From: Isoetes taiwanensis
Lineage: Eukaryota; Streptophyta; Lycopodiopsida; Isoetales; Isoetaceae
Length of the DNA stretch: 64,000 nt
NCBI GenBank assembly: GCA_021234155.1
Contig: JAJEKV010000033.1
Coordinates: 7,244,635-7,308,634, forward strand
Direction of reading: 5' to 3'
The position numbers and the translations under genes were made by a program. A model generated the notes under the pieces. That model made no database searches. It worked only from the letters and a program-made list of their open reading frames with translations, and was not told where the DNA came from. Of the stretch, positions 25,463-36,197 are shown piece by piece (the stretch's first letter is position 1; the number at the start of each line of letters is the position of its first letter).

Positions 25463-25940
25463 TGCTCAGAACAGCAGAACAGGGTCTTCGAAGGCCCTTC
25501 ATTTTTCATCTTTTTTTAAGAGCCCCTATTTTTTCCTTCCAGAAATACGTGTCGAATCCAGGAAGAGGCATCAACGCCGAATATGCCTAAAGAATCTTTC
25601 CCATAATAATTATACATGTATTGAAAGCACGAGATGGTATAAAATGTAAATTTTGGGTAGACAAGAAAGTTGTTGCTATTCCAACAATAATCATGGCCCA
25701 CTTCTAACAACAATCATGGCCCATAAGATTTTAAGCACGGTATGTTTGAGAAAATTATCCAAATGACCCTTAGGTCAAAATCACACTGCGCCCACGCCCA
25801 AATAAATAAAAAATTGGAAAGGCACCCATTGGGCAATGTCCCACACAATCCTATCACACTAGAGCCCATTCAAACTAAAAAAAAATAAATTAGATAGCCA
25901 CGATTTGAGTTTAATGGCATGCCCACATATGGCAAAAGAA

Positions 25941-25956
25941 TAATGCATGCCAAAAG
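25941..25956 (+). repeat. Target-site duplication, left
   Basis: TAATGCATGCCAAAAG; 15 of 16 bases match 26538-26553. Confidence 0.8.
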
Positions 25957-26537
25957 TTTGGAGAGGAAGGAAGGAAGGAAGTTTATTTTAACGCCCACGG
26001 AGGCCAGAGGCCTATGAGACGGTACATGCAGAGTATTTTAACAGGCAAAAAAGCCAAAAACCCCAACACCAAAAACAAACAATGTAACTGTACAGTAGAA
26101 CCCTACTACCGGGATGAAAAAACCCCCCACTTGGGAGGAAAAACCCTAACAGTAGGCTCTCAAATACCATGCCCCCGAAGAGCAAGTCTGACGGCCGAAA
26201 TCTGCAGGATGTAAGCTCCCAGTCGCGCTACCATAGGTGATGCGAGTAACTGATGTAGCGGTGTGTCAGAGCATCTAAGATCAGTGTACACTGCTCGGAC
26301 ATGGGCATATGCTGGGCACCGCTGGAGGGTATGGTGCTCATCCTCTATCACGTGCATCTCACAACACTGACATATCCTCTCCTCCCTGGGGATCCCGTGC
26401 CCGCCATTCACCCCCCAGCGACCTGTTTCAATTCTGAGGTAATGGGAACCCGTCCTTATGGCAGCAATAGCTCTCCGTTTCTTCACAGAGATGTGTGCTT
26501 TCAAGTACCGATGGGGTCCATTGCCGATCCAAAACAT
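25957..26537 (-). mobile_element. 5'-truncated LINE with (TTCC)n tail
   Basis: This minus-strand copy belongs to the same family as 13893-16100. Read on the minus strand it starts in the C-terminal RT extension and ends CCTCCGTGGGCGTTAAAATA followed by (TTCC)n at 25963-25981. A 16-bp direct repeat brackets it exactly, confirming insertion by retrotransposition. The tail hexamer of the other copy is replaced here by a tetramer. Confidence 0.85.
26160..26537 (-). pseudogene. LINE C-terminal RT extension
   Basis: This is an open 125-codon minus-strand frame ending at 26160. It contains AAIRTGSHYLRIETGRW and a Cys/His cluster (CQCCEMHVIEDEHHTLQRC), closely matching 15579-15893 (SIRTGAHYLQIETERW, CQCF...ECHTLQSC). 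It is uninterrupted, so the copy is younger or less decayed than the 14-kb copy, but the catalytic domain is absent. No independent start or promoter is evident. Confidence 0.75.
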
Positions 26538-26553
26538 TAATTCATGCCAAAAG
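26538..26553 (+). repeat. Target-site duplication, right
   Basis: TAATTCATGCCAAAAG, one mismatch from 25941-25956. Confidence 0.8.
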
Positions 26554-27723
26554 CCATGTCATACTTTAGGCAGCATAATGATATATGTTGGGTGCTTCTT
26601 TTATCTACATGCAAGTTATTGGAACTGTCCTTATTGCTCTATCCTTATTGCTTTTTTTCGATCATTGGATCGAAGCATTATTCTATGAATGTGCCAGATC
26701 AAGGGTTGTGGAATTTCCACATCAGACCCATGTATACGCCTGCGCACCCCATACGCTGTTTCTACGTATCTACGTACATCTAATATTTTAATGCATACAA
26801 GTAAACAATGAACGTCATAGCATTGCATTTACAAGAGATACACAGGAAGATAACAGTGGACGAAAATGAACAGGTCACATATATTACATTGGCAGATGTG
26901 CAAAACAGTCATAAAATAAGCCTCAAGAACAAGCTTCCACAAAGGGCCTGCATGCCCAAAACGTCTGTACATAAGCAGAACATGAACAGAAGTGCAAAAC
27001 ACCAGAAAACATGAGGGAAAGCTTGAGTAGAAGAGATGCCACAGCCATCTCACGCTGCATCGTGCACCCGCATTCATAAACTACAACCACATAGCACCAT
27101 GAAGAAGAAGCTCTCTAATGACATCCTGGCACCCGAAACAGAGTTGGAGTCTTCTTCTGAACCTCTGCAGCACTCCTCCGAACCTCCCAACCACCCAATG
27201 CTAACTTCAAAACCCTGGATTCTAGATTTATCAACTCGATTTACATAGCAGCCTCAAGAAGAAGCCTCAGGAAATACCTGTGTAGATAGACGAACAAAGC
27301 AGAAATACATGCTTTGTGCTGAGTGCAAGCACATACATATGATAGTGCTGAGTGCTGAGAGGAAACAAAGCAGGAAACCCAGCTTGCCGCCAAAGGCTTC
27401 GCAGCTTCTCAGCCCTTGGCTGTTGCTTCCTGAGTGCTGAGTATACGGTGCTGAGTGCAAGCAAACAGTCCTCAATGCTGAGTCCTAACTGCAAAACTTC
27501 TCAGGTGCGCCGAACTTCCTCTGCTTCCCGCCATGCTCCGGCCATGCCGTTTTTGCCGCCCCATCATGCTCGCGCGCCACATGCCAACAAATGCTATTTT
27601 CCTGAACCATTGATTGCAAACTAACTTTCCTTTCCTCAAAACCCTAACCCCCATATTTCAGCCCACCTTCGCCAAAACCTTACTAATTGGATAATTTGGG
27701 AACCTTATACATGCAAGTTATTA
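26554..27723. other. No recognisable gene
   Basis: Contains dispersed GTGCTGAGTGC phrases at 27310-27485 in several copies. Open frames here (for example 27352-27624) overlap on both strands and lack domains. Confidence 0.4.
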
Positions 27724-27780
27724 TTACAAGAAACTTATCGCGGTGGCCAAGGCCGCCGCGAACGTTTCTCTTCCCCAACT
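27724..27780 (+). mobile_element. CACTA-like terminal motif with GC hairpin
   Basis: TTACAAGAAACTTATCGCGG leads into a hairpin CGCGGTGGCC-AA-GGCCGCCGCG (27739-27760) and then GAACGTTTCTCTTCCCCAAC. It is nearly the same as 22868-22930. Confidence 0.5.
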
Positions 27781-27970
27781 CGTCTATACATGCTAGAACA
27801 TGCAGAATTTGAACTTGCATTTTGTTGCCTTGTGTTCAGTGCCCGCACGATAGAAGAATATTGACCATAACGACTCGTTGTGAAATATGTTTTGCATCAA
27901 ATCAAAAGCCAAACATACAAAAATTGAACTGTGTTTGAGCATGCGGAATTCTAACCTATGTAGTTGCCAA

Positions 27971-28034
27971 TGCTGCGGACATTTCTTTTGTCCAACCAGA
28001 GATTTCTCCGCCGCGAACATTTCTCTTCCCCCAG
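27971..28034 (+). repeat. Subterminal-type repeats (GCCGCGAACATTTCTCTT)
   Basis: Two further copies of the motif that follows the hairpins: GCTGCGGACATTTCTTTTGT (about 27973) and GCCGCGAACATTTCTCTTCC (about 28010). Together with the 22.9- and 27.7-kb copies they suggest subterminal repeats of a CACTA-like element. Confidence 0.45.
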
Positions 28035-28081
28035 TTTCGTGTGCTTCCATGCAAATCCTATGCAGTTGAACCAAACAATCA

Positions 28082-28165
28082 AAACATGCGGGATTTGAAC
28101 CCGCAATATGCCATGTGCTCTTTGCCCACATGATACATGGATGCTAACGTCGATGACCGTATGAT
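28082..28165 (-). other. tRNA-like fragment with B box
   Basis: On the minus strand a perfect T-arm (GCGGGTTCAAATCCCGC) stands at 28087-28103. A normal A box is not evident at the right distance (TTAGCATCCATG is the nearest), and the acceptor stem does not pair. A homologous, weaker copy lies near 27795-27850. It is a tRNA relic or SINE part, not a functional tRNA. Confidence 0.4.
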
Positions 28166-28210
28166 CCCCGTTATATTTTCCATTCGTGTGTCTTTCTTAA
28201 TTATTGAAAC

Positions 28211-28632
28211 CACCCGAGGACAATCAGTGGGTTTTGAGCACGGCTGGGGGGTCGCCCATATCCAATAGCCTTACCACTAGACTGTCATCGCGACAGATAT
28301 CATTTCCATTGTTTATTTGACGTCACCCGATGATAGTCAGTGGGTTTTGTGCCTGGGAGAGATTGCCCATAACCAATGGCTTGATCACTAGACTACCAGC
28401 GCGATGAATGTCTTTCATAATTTTTGAATCACCCGATGATAGCCAGTGGGTTTTGAGCCTGGCTGGGGGTCTCCCATAACCAATGGCCTTACCACTAGGT
28501 CGTCACCGCGATGTATATCATTTAATTTTTTGTTTATTTTTGTAATCATCCGATAGCAGCCAGTGGGTTGTGAGCCTGGGAGGGGGTTGCCCATAACCAA
28601 TGGCTTGACCACTAGACTACCAACGCGATGAA
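28211..28632 (-). repeat. Tandem array of four tRNA/SINE-like units
   Basis: Units start at 28211, 28324, 28430 and 28547. On the minus strand each carries an A-box-like TGGTAGTCTAGTGG or a variant, then ~40 bp later GGCTCAAAACC or GGCTCACAACC in the B-box position. Units 1 and 3 share GGCTGGGGG and CCTTACCACTAG. Units 2 and 4 share GGGAG, GGCTTGAcCACTAGACTACC and CGCGATGAATG. The array is therefore a duplicated dimer of ~220 bp. Transcription by pol III is possible but not shown. Confidence 0.7.
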
Positions 28633-29136
28633 TGCATTCAATGGGACCCCCTTCCAAACCGGAAAGGGCTCCCCTGTTCCATTCCCCAATACATCAAGTA
28701 GGTAGACATTGAGATATTGAATTCTAACTTCTAAAAAATCTGCAAGAACAAATTCACAAACATGTTTCGCATCTGAAACACATCTACTGCAAATACAGGC
28801 AACTTTTGCAAACATTTAACTAGTAGTTTTTTTGTTGGAACCACTCCACTGAATGTTAACTTTTAGAGATTCAAATCATTGCAAGCCTTACCCATAGATC
28901 CTAAGTTCTAGATGCATGCTAATTCAAACCCGTCCTTGGAAGAAAAAGCAAATGATATCACCTTCCCTAAATCTTGAGCGGAATATCTAGCTTTAACTGG
29001 TTATGGAAAAGGATTTCTGGGTTGCAGCAGGCAATGCATATATTAGAGGCTTCACAAAAGTAAATCAGCACTGCAAGTAGGCAACAAACTACACCAAATG
29101 ACGAAGCTCACAAAGGCGCTCACAAAGGGAGGTCAT
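28633..29136. other. No recognisable gene
   Basis: AT-rich with no recognised features. Confidence 0.4.
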
Positions 29137-29240
29137 GCAACAATATGAATAAAGCCCATATTAATGTCAATGATAGAGATGTGGAGGTGCAACAATATGA
29201 ATAAAGCCCATATTAATGTCAATGATAGAGATGTGGAGGT
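29137..29240. repeat. Perfect 52-bp tandem duplication
   Basis: The unit starting GCAACAATATGAATAAAGCC is present at 29137-29188 and again at 29189-29240 with no difference visible, so the duplication is recent. Confidence 0.95.
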
Positions 29241-29933
29241 GTGCTTTATTTTTGTAGGAAGTCAATGACGTTTCCTGACCGTTTTGTGTTGGAAGCAACA
29301 GGGGATTTGCATAGATATCCTAGTCTCTTATGCCTGTAGCATGGAAGTTTGTAAAGATAGACCACAATATAATGGTATTTGGTGGGGTGCATTTACCTCA
29401 GAAAGAAGCCACAAGAAGTTGTTGATGCATATATAGATGTGCATTCCTAGCTGACAAAGCAGAATGAATTTTGAAGTCTATTAGACAGTGTAGTTGAAAT
29501 GAGACATTATAAATTGCACCAAATCCACCTCTATGGTAATGTCCTTTGGCATATTTCATTAGAAATTGATTTCGCCCCTCAACGGACTAGTTCAATATCA
29601 CAGCTTGTGATAGTACTTGACCTTTTAAGTCAGTAATAAAAAACCAATGGAGCTTTAAATTATGTAGATTATGAGCTATGCTAGTGTTTTCGAAGCACAC
29701 ACAAAATTCAAGCATTCTGCATGCATGTGCTATTGCCATGCATGTGCTATTGCCTGAAGTGGCATGATAATGTGAGAATGACATATTGGTTGCTATAGAT
29801 GGTTGGTTTTCTGACTACCCTAGAACGTGAACAACTCATTCAACATGGAAAGTCTCTCTCAATCAAAGTAGAAAATCACAAATAAAACATTAGAGCAAAA
29901 TCGTCTAAACATCCAGCAAATAGAGACTTTCCA

Positions 29934-30077
29934 GCTTAGTTAACATTTTGTCATAGAAAGAAGAGAACAATAACGTCCCATGTATTTCCAGATATCATGC
30001 AAACTGTTTGTCCGCTTAGTTAACGTTTTGTCATAGACGTCCCATGTATTTCCAGATATTATGCAAACAGTTTGTCC
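29934..30077. repeat. Tandem duplication (80 + 64 bp)
   Basis: Units 29934-30013 and 30014-30077 both read GCTTAGTTAAC(A/G)TTTTGTCATAG and then CGTCCCATGTATTTCCAGAT. The second unit lacks ~17 bp (AAGAAGAGAACAATAA). Confidence 0.9.
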
Positions 30078-33067
30078 TCGTTTATCGAGTGCCAATTACT
30101 TGTCTTCATTTTGCCATTAACTATCTTCATCCAGATGCCCATTACTTGTTCAACATTGCAACTTTTATTATCATGCTATGGAATCTTCTGGAGCTCATAA
30201 GTCAGCAAATCCATAGGAAATAAAAGGGTATCAAAGGGAAAGACTTTAAGCAACTATGAGCCATTCAAGTTATGCTGCAACCAGATGAAGGCATTTGCAA
30301 ATACTCCCAAATTCAGGAAAATAAGTACCTTGTGATCAGATCTGTTGATGCTGGCTTAATTCAGACTATTAACAGATATCCTTACATGAAACAGACCTTT
30401 CTCCGGAAACTCTGGATAATTCATAGCCGAGTATTGATATTTGATAACCTGTATCTAATACCCATAATGCCATATTGACGCACTAAACCATAATCTACAT
30501 ATGGACAAAGAAGCTAACATAGCCTAGGTTTAGATTTCAAAGCATGGAAGAAACTTACCGACATTGTGAATAATTGCTACTCCTCCAGAAATCACATGCA
30601 AATTGAATAACGTTCTTGCAGTTCATCGCTTTTGTTTCCACATCTAGAGGCATCTTATATTTGGCCAGAATTGTAATATGCAATTGCTAAGGCCATTACA
30701 CACTAAGAGATTGAAGCTAAGACGAAACAAAGCCAAGGTCTATGTATTATCTGCAAAGTGAAATAAACCTTTCACAAAGAGGTCTAAGGCTATGGGAAAG
30801 AGATACCCATCTGCAATTGAATGGAACTCCAAAGATTTGTATCTCTGTATTGCAGTATTTACTTCTATGGCATTGGAGCTTGTCTTGATGGAAGCCGTAA
30901 CTACAAATGCTATTCTAATTAATGTTAAATGGGAGCAGTTTTGTCTCACTTGGAACTGAATCAGAAGTCCCATATGTAGAAAAGAGAAAGAAGAACATAT
31001 AGATTAGCTAAGATAGTGACAACAACAAACAAAAATTGTGCCAAACGAGCAATAGGCATTACCATATCAATGGACTTTGTACCGAGCAGATAATTCAACA
31101 TATCTGGATGGCTATGTCTATAGAGCTTGACCATTAGTTAGCATTACCTGGATAGTAAAAGGCTTCTCCAATCTCACCACTCCTCTGGAATATTTGTGAC
31201 ACACTTAACTTCAGAAGGTCCACTGTGACCAAAAGACAACAGAGAATGTAGACATAACTAAATATGAGTTTCTAAAAGTGAAAATATACTCTGCATGCAT
31301 GGGCAAGCCAAATGGTAAGCAAATTTGAGTTGCACAATAAGAATTTGAAGAATAATGCAAACCAAGGACAGGATTAAATAAGTTTTGGAGTAAACCTATT
31401 ATTATTCACCCGCGATCGTAACTGACAAACAACAAGGTTTATCTGTAAACTTCCCTTTCAAGCTTTGGCTTCAAAATTCAGCAGATATGCCTGCCTGTGC
31501 TTATATCACAGACCCAAAGAATATATGGAAAGATATGAAAATAGAAGCCCAATTGGAGGTATTATCATCCATCTTAGACTGATACATCAGTAGCCTTCAT
31601 ACCTTAGCATCAAATAAACTCAACTCTGTGAAACTAAAACTGCCATGTCAGCTGTACCAATGCTGCATAGCTTGTTAGATTTTGAGAAGAAGCTTGGTCT
31701 TACTGGAAAAATTGGATTGCACTAATGGAGTTTGCATTGATGTCAAAATCATGATGTTCACATGAACACGGATTCAGATTCTAATGTCATATCACCTGCT
31801 CTTTTACACGGATTTCCTACAGTTGTCAAGGGTAAAAGATTGAGCATGGCGGATGCAAATGTCCTTGAAACTCTTACATTGATTTTTGAAAGTGTTCATG
31901 CTCTCATCACATCAAAGGATGAACACAGAGTTGTTGGGCGATAAACTGCTTATGTAAAGCTTTGAAGTCGGAGCTGCAAACAGAGCAGAATACACATAAG
32001 AAAGGAGTCGTACATAATGGAGAATCAATTTAGATTCTATTTCCGTCGTTTAACCTGTGAAACCAAGTAAATTGAAATGCAAATGCTCAGAGACTTATGG
32101 CTCAAGAACAGTCACCGAAACGCTGCCTCTCAATCCACTTGGAGCAGCAGAGCAAAGGGCATTATTGGGCAACGATCTACTCATCCCTGTAGACCTGATT
32201 CTATGCTACAGGCTTTGGCACAGAGCCCACATGCATCTTGGCTCAATTTAACACAGGCAGCATCCTCTTCCCTTCTTCAAAATGAAGTCACAGAACAGGT
32301 CCCCATCAATAAGCACAGCCTGTTTGTGGTTCTTCATGCATAAACCAAGAGCTCTCGGCAATTAATCACCTGCAACACAAGCTTAAGAATCATGTGTGGG
32401 ATTTGCCCTTTCATAAAACAACCATTCTTAGAAGGCAGAGAACTTATAAAATACCAGTTGGATTATCCCTGAAAATCTGTGCCATATGATCAGAATAATG
32501 AAGGAATCAAAGGAAAGAACCGAAAGAAAAATTTTACGGATTGAAGAGAAACGGATGAAGAATAACACGACATATTGAATAAGAAGAGATTCGAAGAGTA
32601 CCATAAATTAACAGCATTCAGACCTAAATGAAGGCTAGATTAGCCCACGTTGCATCCATTATTCCAGCAATTCCGGGTGCATAGCTAGTCCAACAACGAC
32701 AATAGCTGATCAGAGTTCAGAGAACTTACCTGATGCAACTGGATCCGCATCACATCCGATAGAGCACCTCATCGAATGCCTAATCGCCAGCATCGCGGCT
32801 CCTCGACACTCTAGGTTAAACGCCTAACCGCTAGCATCGCGGGTCAACCTCCGACCCATACCTGATAGATACTCTGCCATAAATGCATAATCTGCAATAA
32901 ATGCACAAACCACAATGTGTCATGCAAATAGAATTTGTAAGGAAGAAATTAGGCTGGGGCAGAAAAATGTATCTGCCTTATAATAGGAAGGATTAGCCGG
33001 TGCCAAAAAAAATTTGGGTTTGGGCAAAAGTGTGATTTAAGCCTTAATTTTTCAAGTATTTCCCAAA
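30078..33067. other. No recognisable gene
   Basis: Short open frames (31762-31944, 32057-32343) give proteins without a domain I know. Two GCCTAA(T/C)CGC(C/T)AGCATCGCGG phrases stand at 32779-32850. Nothing else is supported. Confidence 0.4.
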
Positions 33068-33604
33068 TTGCCCTTGATACTTTCGAGATCCCCAAAATAC
33101 CTAAAATCCCCAATTCGTTTGCTGCTTCCGACCTATAAGATTCGTTCCTTTTCTATGTTGGGTCTATTAATCTACCATTGCTGCAAATTTCTTCGAGACA
33201 GAGCATTGCAAAACTACTCTGACAATAACCATCTCCATATCCGGCTTTTGAAGAGGAAAATACAAGCATCGGCCCTTTTTGATCAAGTTTCTCTTCCGAA
33301 TCGACCTGTGGGAAGGAAGAAAATAGAGGCCTACGAGATTGCTCCATAGATGAGCTGCTGAGGATGAGGATTTTTGAATTGGCAAGGATTAAGAGGAAAA
33401 GGAAGGGCTTGAATGCCTATTTGTTCAAGCAAGTTTGATTCTGGCAAAGAGGGCAGCATTCATCTGCTTCCCACTTGTGGGCATTGTTTCCATCCTTGTT
33501 GCATTGATTTTTGGCTCCGTAGCCTTGCCTCTTGCCCCATTTGCAGACATCCTTTCTTCGTAGATGGAATTTCTTCTCATTCAAAACCAGATGGAAATTC
33601 TTGA
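33068..33604 (+). pseudogene. RING-H2 finger protein fragment
   Basis: The frame at 33413-33604 encodes a RING-H2 core: PIC, then CGH-CFH, PCC, and WLRSLASCPICRHPF, giving the C-x2-C ... C-x-H-x2-H-x2-C-x10-C-x2-C ligand order of E3 ubiquitin ligases. The first Cys of the first CxxC is lost: the codon before the ATG is TGA, and a one-base change there would restore it. An upstream frame (33068-33349) ends in a basic stretch (RPVGRKKIEAYE) that could be the linker before the RING. No downstream exon was found. A broken host gene or a fragment carried next to the LINE is more likely than an active ligase. Confidence 0.55.
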
Positions 33605-34224
33605 GATGGAAATGTAACAGATCTTACAGGCGGGTTGGTCCTCAAGAACTGTCTTCTGAGCGTGGACAGCTTGGATTTCTTGCTTCAAAGCATTAGAGGA
33701 ATCAAGATGATCCTTGATACCATTCATAAGCTTGTCCTGGGATTCTTGAAGCTGGAGTTAGAACTTGCAACAGTCTGTTAATTCGGAGCGAAAATGTCGG
33801 AGGCGCTGGCGTTGGCGGGAGAACAGTGGTGCTTGACCTAAACCATGAAATTCTTCACGATCTTGATCCAGGGAGAAAGATTTTCATGTGGATGGCTTGA
33901 GGGGGAGAGTGCCCGGCTGTGGGAAAGCTTGGTGTTCTATAGATTCTTCCCAGAAGAACTATTTACCCATTTGTTTTCCACGACCCCTCAATCAGAAGTA
34001 GATATTCTTGAATCATGGTTGGGAGAATTTGTGGGAGACAGGCATGCTACTGCAGCATGCATCTTCCATTTGCATTGCTCGTGGGTTGACGAACGGATTG
34101 TAGTGAAAGTTTACAGTTAAGGTTTAGGTTGGATTGGTCGTTAGTAGGGGAAAGTTAGTAATCAGTAGAAACATTGGAAAAAATAATAAAAAAATCAGTC
34201 TAGTTGGGGCAGAGTTTGGGGAAA
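33605..34224. other. Leader of the L1-type LINE or flank
   Basis: Contains an unrecognised open frame of 91 codons at 33845-34120. The LINE 5' boundary is not visible: the sequence after the poly(A) tail (ATTCATAAGGTCTGC) has no clear copy here. Confidence 0.3.
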
Positions 34225-35361
34225 ATGCAATCTTTAGGTCAGATGGGACAGATTTCGGGGAATGTGCAAGAAGGGTCAGATTTGGGGGAAAAGAATAAAA
34301 TAATAGGGACAGAGGGGAATAATGACAGGTTCGAGGATTTGAAAGGTCTGCTCCGTACTCTCAGCGAAAAGGGGTTACGACAGATTTGGGAGATCGCTGC
34401 TCATTTAGCTGCATTGGAGAAGGGCGAAACCGTGAAGGACTTCGTTGCTTTTGGAGATTTCCTCACCTCGCTCAAAGACATGGTGAACACCAGGCGGTCA
34501 TCCGGAGTGGGAACCCTGCAGAGGCAGAAAGAAGCTGTTACTCAAATTCTGGAGTATGCAAATCAGATGCAGGAGGACGTCCGGAAGGAGTTCTTAACTG
34601 AAAAGGTCCCTGCATTCGCTGGTAAGCCCCTCAGAAACGCAGCTGTAGAGAGTAAATTGAAATTTCTTAAATCTCGGGGTCTTATAGGATGTCTTCGACA
34701 TGAGGGGGTTAGGCTACAGTACATAAAAGGAGAACTCGAAAGGATGGAACAGGGAATAGTGGTCAGTAATATATATTGGATTGAATTCCCGTTCTTCCTG
34801 GTTGAATGTGGGAATAATCAGACTGCCTCCCTCCTTCTTAAGCAAGGTACCATCTCAAAAGCCAATACACAATTCTTTTTCCAGAAATGGTATCCCTCTT
34901 TTGATCCACAAAACTTTTCTGAATTATACCATCCTGCATGGACCTCCCTACAAGGCTTGAACCCGATGTATTGGAACGAACAGTCGCTGACTACTTTGTT
35001 TCAGCAAACTGGTAATGTAATCAGCTGGGAAGTCTCTCAGGACAAAGCACCGAGGGTCTGGGCGCAGATAGACTTGCTTAAACCAATCCCAGGAGAAATA
35101 GAGTTTATGGACTATTTTGGTAATCCTAAGACTCTAAAGCTTGCTTGGCAGGGACTTCCCCAGCCGTGTCCTTCCTGTGGTATTAGATTGCATGGGGGGA
35201 GAGTATGTGGGAGAAGGTGGTGCTTGAGTGAATCCAAATGGCCAAAACACAGGGAACTTACAAAGTACGAGGGAACAGGGAGAAGGTCTGTGGATCACAC
35301 CAAACAAGGGGAAACAAGAGAGACAAGGACAGGACAAAAGATAAAACAAAAATGGCAGTGA
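34225..35361 (+). CDS. LINE ORF1 protein (gag-like, CCHC)
   Basis: First ATG at 34225, 24 bases after an in-frame TAG (34201). The ~378-residue protein has a helical N-terminal half (LRTLSEKGLRQIWEIAA), a plant ORF1 core (RGLIGCLRHEGVRLQYIKGE; IYWIEFPFFLVE; RVWAQIDLLKPIPGEI) and near the C-terminus a perfect zinc knuckle C-x2-C-x4-H-x4-C (CPSCGIRLHGGRVC). It then becomes basic and stops at 35361. It should bind LINE RNA as a ribonucleoprotein. The related ORF1 remnant at 58.6-59.75 kb keeps the same knuckle (CNVCELRLHGGGIC). Confidence 0.85.
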   Translation: MQSLGQMGQISGNVQEGSDLGEKNKIIGTEGNNDRFEDLKGLLRTLSEKGLRQIWEIAAHLAALEKGETVKDFVAFGDFLTSLKDMVNTRRSSGVGTLQRQKEAVTQILEYANQMQEDVRKEFLTEKVPAFAGKPLRNAAVESKLKFLKSRGLIGCLRHEGVRLQYIKGELERMEQGIVVSNIYWIEFPFFLVECGNNQTASLLLKQGTISKANTQFFFQKWYPSFDPQNFSELYHPAWTSLQGLNPMYWNEQSLTTLFQQTGNVISWEVSQDKAPRVWAQIDLLKPIPGEIEFMDYFGNPKTLKLAWQGLPQPCPSCGIRLHGGRVCGRRWCLSESKWPKHRELTKYEGTGRRSVDHTKQGETRETRTGQKIKQKWQ

Positions 35362-35419
35362 AAAAAGGAGGAGAAGGAGGCAAAAAATAAGGGAAGAAAA
35401 GGAGAAGGAAAAAGCCAGA

Positions 35420-36197
35420 ATGGAACAGGGCAAGAGTCTGGAGAAAAAATCTCGGACAGAGTGGAAGAAAAAGGTCAAATTCCTTGAAGACTCAGCCAAG
35501 GTCAAAGTGCTCAACAATCCCCATTCGAAAGGGAAAGGTGTTTCGGATGGGCAGGAGGATGGACCCCAGCACACCTCTGAGGTAGTCAGATCCATGACTT
35601 TGACAATTAGAGAACCGGATTTGTCCCATGGCAAATCTTACTCATCTTCAGACTCCTCGGGGGGTAGAGACAGGGGAGGGCCCAGCTCACCAAAACCAGT
35701 CACTCGAAATCCAGAATCCCCTCTTCCAGTAATGGAACTCTTCCCAGGGAAAACAGGACAGGAAACAGAGGAAATTCGGGATCCCAAAAAAGAGGAGGGG
35801 CAAAGCAAGCAGGATTTGGAGAACAATGGGGTCCTGGAGTCCCCTCCAGACCTTGAACAAGTGCTCAATAACCAACTGGATGCTCAGCAGCAATCTGAGC
35901 AGCTGCAGGAACCCCCAATTGAGGAGAGAATTCGAGGAGGATTTGGACACCCCAACAGCAGGAGAAAACGTATTTGTCAAGGAGGGGGAAATATTCAAGA
36001 CCCCAGCTGCTCAGCTGAGGGAATTGAAAGATCCTTCATCTATCCTATCAGGGAAATTCTGGGATGATGGGGATGGAAGTGATGAGGAAAAGGAAAACTC
36101 CTTTATAACTCCTCTCCCACAAATTAAGAAAAGGCAGAAGAAGGTCTACACTCCAAGTGAGTATGGGCCTGTTACCCGAAGCTCCAAAATCCAATGA
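35420..36197 (+). pseudogene. ORF1 C-terminal tail, frameshifted
   Basis: Two overlapping frames (35420-36067 and 35826-36197) encode a charged, low-complexity Lys/Glu/Ser/Pro-rich tail. The second contains REFEEDLDTPTAGENVF, a counterpart of SEFEEDLPSG at 59.93 kb. The composition suggests it was the C-terminal part of ORF1, now split by frameshifts near 35361-35420 and 35930. Its last codons overlap the ORF2 ATG at 36194. Confidence 0.55.

Noticed and set aside
25143-25649. 168-codon plus-strand gene
   Set aside because: Overlaps two minus-strand open frames in a GC-rich patch; no domain and unlikely composition.
28082-28165. Functional tRNA gene on the minus strand
   Set aside because: Only the T-arm is convincing; acceptor and D-arm do not form.
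28211-28632. CRISPR-like or satellite array
   Set aside because: Only four units of >100 bp with pol III promoter-like boxes; the spacer part is not variable in the CRISPR sense.
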